A DNA stretch of 64,000 nt from the NCBI RefSeq assembly GCF_029395675.1, contig NZ_CP115184.1, positions 2,976,001 through 3,040,000 on the forward strand. Direction: 5' to 3'. Position 1 is the stretch's first letter, and every line of letters begins with the position of its first letter. Positions 9,077-15,778 of this stretch are shown piece after piece. The notes beneath the pieces were generated by a model. That model saw only the letters and a list, made by a program, of their open reading frames with translations, was not told the origin of the DNA and searched no databases. The DNA is from Janibacter cremeus (lineage in GTDB: Bacteria; Actinomycetota; Actinomycetes; Actinomycetales; Dermatophilaceae). The translations under genes and the position numbers were made by a program.

Positions 9077-9904
9077 CTACTCAGGCTCCTCTGTTGCGTC
9101 TGCATTGGCGTATGTCTGCAGCGCTCCTTCCAGGCTCTTGTAGCGATCCTGATAGACAGCTGCTTTAACGGTCTTGGGGTACTTCAAAAAGCCGTAACCG
9201 CCAATCCGTCTCAAGTTTCCCTTAGGGCCCGATTCGGGGACACCCCACATGAGCTTGGCGATAGGCGCAAACATAGCCAAGGCTAGGTCGTCTCGTCCGG
9301 AACCCGTGGCGGTGTTCACGCAGTATCGGAAGGCTCCGAGGGCGATGTCGACCAGAGAACTCATGTGGCTCGCGCCATCGCACGTTTGGCTCAGGTGTAG
9401 CGTGCGGGTGAGCATAATAGAGCGGCCACCCGGCAACTCTAGAGGTTTGGTGAAGCGCTCCTCCAAGTAATCGTAGCCAAGGCTATCAACGCGATCCACG
9501 GAAACAATGCCGTAGGAATTGTGCCTACTAAGGTAGCGAAGGTCGAAGTGGCCTAACACGGCATTTAGGGCATACCGCATCTTATCTTCAGCGCTAACGT
9601 TCCTGGCGAGGTCATGCAGAACCACATAGGTGATCAAGTCAAGATCCTCGATCTCCGCGGCGCGCTTGAGCAACTCGGTTTTCGCAGCAGTCCAATGGCC
9701 GATCTCCATACCATCGGGCCGTGACCTTGTGTGAAATTTGAACGAGTCTATAGGTTTGAAGCCATACTTCGACCGTACGTCGGCCACGAGTCCGTGCGCC
9801 TTGATCATTCCTTCGGGTGTCGTCGCAAGACCCCCGTAGATGAAGAAGTCGCCGTCGCTTGACGTCACGTTGGTCTCGTCCCCAAATAACATATGCATGC
9901 CCAT
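9077..9904 (-). CDS. DUF3800-like protein, lower G+C
   Basis: The 275-residue protein opens MLFGDETNVTSSDGDFFIYGGL, matching the DES...FIlGG opening of DUF3800 proteins, a family with an RNase H-like fold, and has later acidic motifs (VSVDRVDSLGYD near residue 145 and SSLVDIALGAF near 195) where that family places further carboxylates. The assignment is by pattern only. The gene is visibly less G+C-rich than its neighbours and has weaker third-position bias, a sign of recent transfer. It converges with hsdR across 63 nt. Three in-frame ATGs lie within the first five codons (9904, 9898, 9892), none with a strong ribosome-binding site. DUF3800 genes are common in defence and mobile islands. Confidence 0.6.
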   Translation of the reverse strand: MGMHMLFGDETNVTSSDGDFFIYGGLATTPEGMIKAHGLVADVRSKYGFKPIDSFKFHTRSRPDGMEIGHWTAAKTELLKRAAEIEDLDLITYVVLHDLARNVSAEDKMRYALNAVLGHFDLRYLSRHNSYGIVSVDRVDSLGYDYLEERFTKPLELPGGRSIMLTRTLHLSQTCDGASHMSSLVDIALGAFRYCVNTATGSGRDDLALAMFAPIAKLMWGVPESGPKGNLRRIGGYGFLKYPKTVKAAVYQDRYKSLEGALQTYANADATEEPE

Positions 9905-9983
9905 GCTCGGAGCCTACCGAGCACCTAAAGCGGGTCGCCGAGCGACTTGCCCGCACGCGTGAGTACTTTCTCTACTGACTCAA

Positions 9984-10085
9984 GCGCGCCTTCGGCGCGA
10001 GCCGGCGGGCCTTCGGCCCGCCGCCGTGCCGGGCATGCGGCCTGGCGGCCGTTCCGGGCTCGGCGTCGGGCCAGGCCCGCACGGC
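9984..10085. repeat. cluster of GC-rich hairpins upstream of mrr
   Basis: The 279-nt gap between the divergent DUF3800-like and mrr genes holds several strong inverted repeats in a row: GCGCGCC-TTCG-GCGCG near 9985-9998, GGCGGGCC-TTCG-GCCCGCC at about 10003-10022, and a nested cruciform with GCCGTGC (10023-10029) pairing GCACGGC (10079-10085) outside GGCCTGGC (10039-10046) pairing GCCAGGCC (10070-10077). No T-run follows, and two genes point away from it, so a plain terminator is unlikely. A replication or transfer origin of the element is possible but unproven. Confidence 0.65.
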
Positions 10086-10183
10086 ACTGAGGCGAGGCGG
10101 AGCCCCAAAGCAGCCCCGCCCCGCTGTCGTGGTGCTCATCGCTAGGCTGCCAGTCCCTTGCCCCATAACGGACGGAGCCAGTC

Positions 10184-11113
10184 GTGGCAGTTCCCACCTA
10201 CGAGGACATGATGCGGCCCGTGATGGAAATCCTGGCCACGAACGGCGAAACCCAGTTCAGGGCGATGCCCGAGCACATCGCCGACGCAATGAACATCAGC
10301 GACTAGGACCGGGGCCAGACGATCGGCAGCGGACAACTCGTGGTGACCAATCGGGTTGGCTGGGCCGTCACTTATCTCGTGCAAGCCGGGGTTGTGGTTC
10401 GGCCCCGTCGTGGCCATGCCGAACTCACGCCCCGAGGTCGTCAGTTGCTCGCCGACACCACGGGCCCGATCTCCAACGCCGATCTCGCTCAGTTCGCGGA
10501 GTTCCAGGAGTTTCGCAAACGAAGCCGCAAGCGAACCCCCACGAAGGCCGCAACCGATCCGACCGCCCAGCCAATTACTGAGCCAGAAGAAGCAGACACG
10601 CCCGAAGACATCATCGACGCCACCGTTGCCACCGTGCACAGTGCCTTGGCCGCCGAGATCCTCGACCGGGTTATGCAACTGTCCCCGAAGAGCTTCGAGA
10701 AATTGGTTCTGCGAGTTCTTTCCGCCATGCAGTACGGGACGTCTGGACATGTCGAATCCACAGGGGACAGCGCCGATGCAGGCATCGATGGCGTGATCAG
10801 CCAAGACCCGCTGGGCTTGGACCGCATCTACGTACAAGCCAAGCGCTACGCCCGCGACCGCACCGTGGGCCGCCCCGCCATGCAAGCCTTCGTCGGGGCG
10901 CTCCAAGGACAGCAGGCCGACCGCGGCGTCTTCATCGCCACCTGCGACTTCACCCGCGACGCCCTCGACTACGCCGACCGAGTGGGGGTGCGCATCATCC
11001 CAGTCAACGGCATCGAACTCGCCGAACTCATGCTCAAACACCGCGTCGGCGTCCAAACCAACTACGTTGCGACCCTCCTCCGCCTCGATGAGGACTTCTA
11101 CGACTCCCTCTGA
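10184..11113 (+). pseudogene. mrr: Mrr-type restriction endonuclease with in-frame amber codon
   Basis: From the GTG at 10184 (GGACGGAG 5 nt upstream) the frame reads an Mrr N-terminal domain (VPTYEDMMRPVMEIL..., SGQ, GWAVTYLVQAG, LTPRGRQLL) but codon 41 is TAG (10304-10306), within NISD-stop-DRGQTIGSGQ, where a single G-to-T change of GAG would explain it. The frame is otherwise open for 310 codons. The C-terminal nuclease domain is intact: SPKSFEKLVLRVLSAM, GHVESTGDSADAGIDGVI, the D...QxK core (DGVI..., IYVQAKRYA) and IATCDFTRDALDYA. Mrr cleaves methylated DNA. Restart at the GTGs at 10340/10343 would give a 257-residue protein lacking most of the DNA-binding domain. Likely a recent inactivation; a sequencing error is the alternative. 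Confidence 0.8.
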
Positions 11114-11280
11114 GCAGCCGTCACCTTCACGCCTCCGACCCTCCGCTCCACTCTCCGCCCGCCTCCGGACCGCATCAAGGGCGCTTCGCGTCACTGCGTG
11201 ATGGACTCCGTCCACCCTTGACCCGGCCACTCCGGCAGGCTCCTCTGCTCCGCTACAGGGTCGGCGGCTAGAACCGGCCA

Positions 11281-11337
11281 GCCCTCCACTTTGCCCTCCA
11301 CTTGCGAACGCTGGCTCGCCGAAACAGGCCGAGACAG
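11281..11337. repeat. paired short direct repeats near the attachment site
   Basis: GCCCTCCACTT occurs twice with 12-nt spacing (11281-11291 and 11293-11303), followed by GCCGAAACAG (11318-11327) and GCCGAGACAG (11328-11337) back to back. Short direct repeats about 100-150 nt from a crossover site are typical arm-type binding sites of tyrosine integrases and their excision factors. Binding itself is inferred. Confidence 0.5.
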
Positions 11338-11429
11338 GCCCGCTCGATGCCAACGACAAGCCCGGAACGACGGGCGAGCAGCATCTCAGGAGCAACCACC
11401 AGAGAAGGCCGAAAGGCAAACAGGTGGTT

Positions 11430-11456
11430 GGGGGTTCGAGTCCCCCCGCCAGCTCC
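11430..11456 (+). other. tRNA 3'-end fragment, candidate attachment site (attR)
   Basis: GGGGG-TTCGAGT-CCCCC (11430-11446) forms a standard T-arm, followed by a 7-nt acceptor strand CGCCAGC, discriminator T and CC (11447-11456). No D-arm, anticodon arm or matching 5' strand (GCTGGCG) lies upstream at tRNA spacing, so only the 3' part is here. A U discriminator followed by CC suits a tRNA-Thr. Integration into a tRNA leaves such a fragment at the far end of an element, so this is the probable right boundary of the island. The complete tRNA should lie to the left of the window. Confidence 0.5.
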
Positions 11457-11674
11457 CCCCATCGACGGTGGCTGAGGTGCGAGGCCGTTCACGGCCGAAG
11501 CCTCGAAGCCGGGCTCGGCGGCGAGAACCGGCCACCACTCCTGGCGTCCCTGCGAGAAGGAGTAGCGACTCGCCGCACGGCGCCGTGACACCAACACGGA
11601 CTACTCCTAGGGTCCGCGAAGACCCCCGCTCCCCCCGGGGGAGATCGTCCGCCTTCCGTGCGGCACTATCCGCG

Positions 11675-11708
11675 TTGCCCCCTTCCCTCCCCCAGACGAA
11701 GGGGGCAA
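11675..11708. terminator. hairpin between island end and gpgS
   Basis: TTGCCCCCTTC (11675-11685) pairs perfectly with GAAGGGGGCAA (11698-11708) over a 12-nt loop. There is no T-run, which is usual for terminators in high-G+C actinobacteria. The right arm contains the recurrent CGAAGGGGG word. Confidence 0.5.
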
Positions 11709-11836
11709 TCGTGTGTTCAGGACAGGGTTCCTCACCACTTTGGTCACCGCGTCGGCCCCAAGAGGGAACGACCCACCCCGAGAGGCATCGCCGACCGACC
11801 GCTTCCGGTGCAGCCCGTGCGTCTACCCTCGGAATC

Positions 11837-11863
11837 GTGATCGAGCAACGACGGGCCCACTGA
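11837..11863 (+). CDS. possible 8-codon leader peptide before gpgS
   Basis: GTG at 11837 opens an eight-codon frame (VIEQRRAH) whose TGA shares its last base with the gpgS ATG (TGATG). The gpgS start itself has no visible Shine-Dalgarno sequence, so translation could reach it by coupling from this mini-frame, starting on a leaderless transcript. This could equally be chance or an indication that the annotated gpgS start is not the real one. Confidence 0.25.
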   Translation: MIEQRRAH

Positions 11864-12819
11864 TGGAGGACGTCACGCTCGAGTGGCTGGATGCCCACAG
11901 CCACCACCACGAGGACTTCGCCGCCGCCGACCTGGTCGAGCGTCTGAGGGCGAAGGGGGAGACCGTCACCGTCGTCATCCCCGCCCGCAACGAGGCCGAG
12001 ACCGTTGGCGACGTCGTCTCCGTCCTGCGGCGCGAGCTCGTCGAGGACACCCCACTCGTCACCGAGCTCGTCGTCATCGACTCCGACTCCACCGACGCGA
12101 CCGCCCGGGTCGCCGCCGACGCCGGTGCCACCGTGCACCGGTCTGTCGACATCGCCCCGCGCCTGGGCAGCCACCCCGGCAAGGGCGAGGCGCTGTGGAA
12201 GTCCCTCTTCGTCACCACCGGCGACCACCTCGTCTTCGTCGACGCCGACCTCACGTCGTGGGGACCCCACTTCGTCACCGGGCTCGTGGGTGCGCTGACC
12301 GCGGACCCGACCACGCAGCTGGTCAAGGGGTGGTACGACCGCGTCCTCGACGTCGACGGCCAGGAGCCGAGCACCGAGGGGGGCCGGGTCACCGAGCTCG
12401 TCGCCCGCCCGGTCCTCGACCTGTGGTGGCCGCAGCTGGCCGGGGTCGTGCAGCCGCTCGCGGGGGAGTGGGCGGTGCGCCGCTCGCTGATGGAGTCGAT
12501 CACCGTGCCCACCGGGTACGGCGTCGAGATCGCCACCCTCATCGACACGCACGCCCGCCACGGCCTCGAGGCGATCGCCCAAGTCGACCTCGGAGCCCGC
12601 GCCCACCGCCACCAGAAGGACCACGACCTCGCCGTCATGGCCGCCGAGCTCCTCGCCGTCGTGAACGCGCGGTGCCACGGCACAGCCGGGTCGATCGACG
12701 TCGCGGCACAGGAGCTGCAGCAGTTCACGCGGGACGGCGGCTGGCGCTCCCGGCCGGTCCCGCTAGCCCAACGACCGCAGGCTCGCGAGCAGACCGGCTA
12801 CCCAGGAGGTCGACGATGA
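11863..12819 (+). CDS. gpgS: glucosyl-3-phosphoglycerate synthase
   Basis: The enzyme joins glucose from a nucleotide sugar to 3-phosphoglycerate, the first step toward glucosylglycerate and, in mycobacteria, methylglucose lipopolysaccharides. The 318-residue product is a GT-A retaining glycosyltransferase: VTVVIPARNEAETVGDVV near residues 27-44, VVIDSDSTDATARVA near 66-80, HPGKGEALWKSL, and the metal-binding D127-A-D129 in FVDADLTSWG. LAGEWAVRRSLMESI and VPTGYGVEIATLID are hallmark blocks of the GpgS family. The ATG lacks a clear ribosome-binding site. Its end overlaps folP2 by 4 nt, the same pairing as gpgS-folP2 in M. tuberculosis (Rv1208/Rv1207). Confidence 0.93.
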   Translation: MEDVTLEWLDAHSHHHEDFAAADLVERLRAKGETVTVVIPARNEAETVGDVVSVLRRELVEDTPLVTELVVIDSDSTDATARVAADAGATVHRSVDIAPRLGSHPGKGEALWKSLFVTTGDHLVFVDADLTSWGPHFVTGLVGALTADPTTQLVKGWYDRVLDVDGQEPSTEGGRVTELVARPVLDLWWPQLAGVVQPLAGEWAVRRSLMESITVPTGYGVEIATLIDTHARHGLEAIAQVDLGARAHRHQKDHDLAVMAAELLAVVNARCHGTAGSIDVAAQELQQFTRDGGWRSRPVPLAQRPQAREQTGYPGGRR

Positions 12820-13676
12820 GACTCGGGCGCCACACCTTCGCCGACGACGCGATGCTCATCATGGCGATCGTCAACCGCACGCCCGACTCCTTCTACGACA
12901 AGGGCGCCACCTTCGCCGAGGACAAGGCGATGGAGCGGGTCGACCTCGTCGTCGAGCAGGGCGCCGAGATCGTCGACATCGGTGGGGTGAAGGCCGCCCC
13001 CGGCGGTGACGTCGACGCCGCCGAGGAGATCGACCGCGTCGCCGGTCTCGTCGCCCGCGTCCGCACCACGTACCCGGACCTCGTCATCTCGGTCGACACG
13101 TGGCGCGCCGAGGTCGGCGAGGAGGCCTGCCGCGCAGGGGCCGACGTGCTCAACGACGCCTGGGGCGGCGCCGACCCCGCGCTCGTCGACGTCGCCGCCC
13201 GCCACGACGCCGCGATCATCTGCACCCACACCGGGGGCGTCACGCCCCGCACCCGGCCGTACCGCACCGGCTACGAGCGGGACATCATGGCCGAGGTCCT
13301 AGACGGGGTCCTCGGGTACGCCGAGCGCGCGGTCGCCGCCGGTGTCGCCCGGGAGTCCGTCGTCATCGACCCGGCGCACGACTTCGGCAAGAACACCCAC
13401 CACACCCTCGAGATCACCCGCCGCCTCGACGAGATGTTCGAGACCGGCTGGCCGGTGCTGGTGTCGTTGTCCAACAAGGACTTCGTCGGCGAGACCCTCG
13501 ACCGGCCGGTCGACCAGCGCCTCGTCGGCACCCTCGCCACCACGGCCGTCTCCGCGTGGCTGGGCGCGCGGATCTACCGGGTGCACGAGGTCGCCGAGAC
13601 CCGTCAGGTCCTCGACATGGTCGCGACCCTGCGCGGCGAGCGGCCCCCCGCCCGCACCATGCGGGGGCTGGCATGA
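12816..13676 (+). CDS. folP2: dihydropteroate synthase homologue, FolP2 type
   Basis: The 286-residue TIM-barrel protein carries LIMAIVNRTPDSFYDKGATF (residues 9-28), the pterin-binding variant typical of FolP2, where true dihydropteroate synthases have NVTPDSF. It also has DIGG (near 53), VISVDTWRAEVGEEA, NDAWGG, DPAHDFGKNTHH and a YRVHEVAETRQVLDM end. In M. tuberculosis FolP2 is reported to lack the folate activity of FolP1; the NRTPDSF signature and gpgS pairing suggest the same here, so a role next to glucosylglycerate metabolism is inferred rather than folate synthesis. AGGAGG precedes the ATG, and both ends overlap neighbours by 4 nt. Confidence 0.9.
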   Translation: MRLGRHTFADDAMLIMAIVNRTPDSFYDKGATFAEDKAMERVDLVVEQGAEIVDIGGVKAAPGGDVDAAEEIDRVAGLVARVRTTYPDLVISVDTWRAEVGEEACRAGADVLNDAWGGADPALVDVAARHDAAIICTHTGGVTPRTRPYRTGYERDIMAEVLDGVLGYAERAVAAGVARESVVIDPAHDFGKNTHHTLEITRRLDEMFETGWPVLVSLSNKDFVGETLDRPVDQRLVGTLATTAVSAWLGARIYRVHEVAETRQVLDMVATLRGERPPARTMRGLA

Positions 13677-14332
13677 GGGCCGTCGTCGTCCCGGCCGCGC
13701 CGGCGCTGCTGCCGGGCATCGGCGGCGCCGCCGACCCGCTCGCCGACCTGCGGGAGCGGGCTCGCGCCCTCGTCGCCGACACCATGACGAAGGGGGTCAC
13801 CCGCCTCGTCGTGATCGGCGCGGCCCGGTCCACGCAGACCTGGCCGAGCGATGCGCCCTCCGGCGCAGCCCGGTTCACCACCGGCCGCGCCCCCGAGGGG
13901 GCGCTGCCCACCGACCTCGAGATCGGCCGCCTGTTCGCCCCCTCCGCAGGGGGCGAACCGGTCCTGCAGTCGATAGCCGCCGACGCCCACCCGGCCGACT
14001 GTCTCGAGCTGGGCCGCTCGCTCGCCGACGAGGAAACGCTCCTCCTCGTCGTCGCCGACGGGCCGGCCACCCTCACCGAGAAGGCGCCGGGCCACCTGCA
14101 ACCGGACGCGGCCCCCTTCGCCGACGAGCTGGGCCGGGCACTCGCGGCAGCCGACACGACCGCGCTCGCCGACCTCGACCCGACCACCTGCGACCGGCTG
14201 TGGATGCGCGGGCGCCCGGCGCTGCAGGTCCTCGCCGGCGCCTTCACCGGTGAGCGGGTGCACGGCGAGGTGCTCGCGGAGGAGTCCCCCTTCGGAGTCC
14301 AGTATCTCCTCGCCCGCTGGAGCGGGAAATAG
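13673..14332 (+). CDS. class III extradiol dioxygenase subunit B-like protein
   Basis: The 219-residue product starts VVVPAAPALLPGIGG and has VTRLVVIGAARSTQTW near residue 45 and LLLVVADGPATLTEKAPGHL near 120, a layout seen in actinobacterial LigB-like proteins annotated by fold only. The usual iron-binding histidines are not obvious to me, so catalysis should not be assumed. It overlaps folP2 by 4 nt (ATGA) and is the last gene of the gpgS-folP2 operon. I see no signal peptide. Confidence 0.6.
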   Translation: MRAVVVPAAPALLPGIGGAADPLADLRERARALVADTMTKGVTRLVVIGAARSTQTWPSDAPSGAARFTTGRAPEGALPTDLEIGRLFAPSAGGEPVLQSIAADAHPADCLELGRSLADEETLLLVVADGPATLTEKAPGHLQPDAAPFADELGRALAAADTTALADLDPTTCDRLWMRGRPALQVLAGAFTGERVHGEVLAEESPFGVQYLLARWSGK

Positions 14333-14341
14333 CATGAGCGC

Positions 14342-15685
14342 GTGACCGGGACCCGACAGCTGCACAACATCGGACGGCGCCGCGCCTACCTCATCTGGGC
14401 GACCGCGCTCGCCGTCTACGTGCTCGCCGTCTTCCACCGCACCTCCCTCGGCGTCGCCGGGCTCCTCGCGGCGGAGCGCTTCGACATCAGCGGCAGCCAG
14501 CTGGCGACCTTCACCGTCCTGCAGCTCGCCGTCTACGCGGGGATGCAGATCCCGGTCGGCGTGCTGCTCGACCGCTTCGGGTCCAAGGCACTGATCATCA
14601 GCGGACTCGTGGCGATGACCGCGGGACAGCTCTGGTTCGCCACGGCCGACAGCTTCGCGATGGGTCTGGGCGCGCGGGCCCTCATCGGTGCCGGCGACGC
14701 GATGGTCTTCACCTCCGTGCTGCGGCTGATCGCGCTGTGGTTCCTCGTGCGGCAGGCGCCGGTCATCACCCAGCTCACCGGGATGATCGGTCAGATGGGT
14801 GCCGTCGCCGCGGCCATCCCGCTCAGCGCCGCACTGCACGCGTGGGGCTGGACGATGACCTATGCGACGGCCGGCTTCCTCGGCGTCGTGGGCATTCTCG
14901 GCATCTTCCTCGTCGTCAAGGACTCGCCCTACGAGCGCGGCGCCGTCGAGAAGATCAAGATTCGCGCCCTGCGCGACAGCCTCGGGCAGGTGTGGCGTGA
15001 CCCGGGGACGCGGCTGGGGTTCTCCGTGCACTTCACCACGCAGTTCGCCCCGACCGTCTTCGCGCTGCTGTGGGGCTTCCCATTCCTCGTCGCCGGGCAG
15101 GGCCTGACGCCGGGGCAGGCCTCGGCGCTGCTGACGTGGATGACCTTTGTCGCGCTCTTCGCTGGGCCGACGATCGGCCGCTGGACCGGGCGCCACCCCT
15201 ACTACCGCTCGCTGATGGCCCTGGTGGTCGTCGGCGCCATCTCCCTGGTCTGGGCGATCGTGCTCGCCCTGCCGGACCGGTCACCGTTCTGGCTGCTGAT
15301 CGTCCTCGTCTCGGTCACCGCGGTCGGCGGCCCGGGGTCGATGATCGCCTTCGACCTGGCCCGCAGCTTCCACCGCAGCGAGCGCTACGGGCGGGCCTCC
15401 GGGATGGTCAACATGGGCGGCTTCATCGCCTCGCTGACGACGATGGCTCTCGTGGGGGTCATCCTCGACCAGATCGCGCCGGGCGGTCCGGAGACGTACA
15501 CGCTCGACGACTTCCGGATCGCGATGAGCTCACAGTTCCTGCTGTGGGGCTTCGGTGCGTGGATGATCTGGCGCTACCGGCGGCACAGCCTGCGTCGGGT
15601 GGCACGCGTGCCCGGCGCGTTCGAGGCGCTGCGCGGTGGCTCGACCCTCCTGCCGGGCATCTCGCGCGACCCGGACGACGACTGA
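14342..15685 (+). CDS. MFS transporter
   Basis: This is a 447-residue major facilitator with about twelve membrane segments. TM1-2 include the WATALAVYVLAVFHRTSLGVAG stretch, the cytoplasmic A-type motif appears as GVLLDRFGSKALIISG (near residues 77-92), and the second half begins after a basic loop near 205-215. Substrate cannot be told from sequence. The GTG start is 9 nt after the preceding stop, so read-through from the gpgS operon is possible. The gene converges on an acyl-CoA dehydrogenase across an unusual nested hairpin. Confidence 0.85.
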   Translation: MTGTRQLHNIGRRRAYLIWATALAVYVLAVFHRTSLGVAGLLAAERFDISGSQLATFTVLQLAVYAGMQIPVGVLLDRFGSKALIISGLVAMTAGQLWFATADSFAMGLGARALIGAGDAMVFTSVLRLIALWFLVRQAPVITQLTGMIGQMGAVAAAIPLSAALHAWGWTMTYATAGFLGVVGILGIFLVVKDSPYERGAVEKIKIRALRDSLGQVWRDPGTRLGFSVHFTTQFAPTVFALLWGFPFLVAGQGLTPGQASALLTWMTFVALFAGPTIGRWTGRHPYYRSLMALVVVGAISLVWAIVLALPDRSPFWLLIVLVSVTAVGGPGSMIAFDLARSFHRSERYGRASGMVNMGGFIASLTTMALVGVILDQIAPGGPETYTLDDFRIAMSSQFLLWGFGAWMIWRYRRHSLRRVARVPGAFEALRGGSTLLPGISRDPDDD

Positions 15686-15697
15686 CCCGGGAGCCAG

Positions 15698-15767
15698 CAG
15701 CAGTACGTATCGTCCGCAGCACCTCGAGCTACTGCAGGCGATACGAACTGCTGCCTGCAGTAGCTCG
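15698..15767. terminator. interlocked double inverted repeat between convergent genes
   Basis: Two long inverted repeats interlock. Repeat A pairs CAGCAGTACGTATCG (15698-15712) with CGATACGAACTGCTG (15739-15753), 14 of 15 positions. Repeat B pairs CGAGCTACTGCAGGC (15725-15739) with GCCTGCAGTAGCTCG (15753-15767), perfect. Each arm pair encloses one arm of the other, so the two stems either exclude one another or form a pseudoknot. Placed 12 nt after one stop and 11 nt before the opposite one, it probably ends transcription from both sides. Confidence 0.75.
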
Positions 15768-15778
15768 TAGCGGGGGCG

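Larger units (their letters stand above)
11114..11862. other. 749-nt gene-free junction between element and chromosome
   Basis: I see no convincing coding sequence here; open frames on both strands lack ribosome-binding sites and normal codon use. From left to right it holds iterated short direct repeats (11281-11337), a tRNA 3'-end-like segment (11430-11456), a run of low-complexity C-rich DNA (11620-11700) with a hairpin (11675-11708), and the upstream region of gpgS. The left half belongs with the mobile element, the right half with the chromosome. Confidence 0.6.

Noticed and set aside
11430..11460. 3' end of a tmRNA (CAGCTCC ending)
   Set aside because: The spacing between the T-loop and CAGCTCC is three nucleotides too long for a tmRNA acceptor; it fits a normal 5-bp T-stem plus 7-nt tRNA acceptor strand better.
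11291..11863. 190-residue frame across the island/chromosome junction
   Set aside because: It crosses the tRNA fragment and low-complexity DNA, has no ribosome-binding site and biased, non-native composition.
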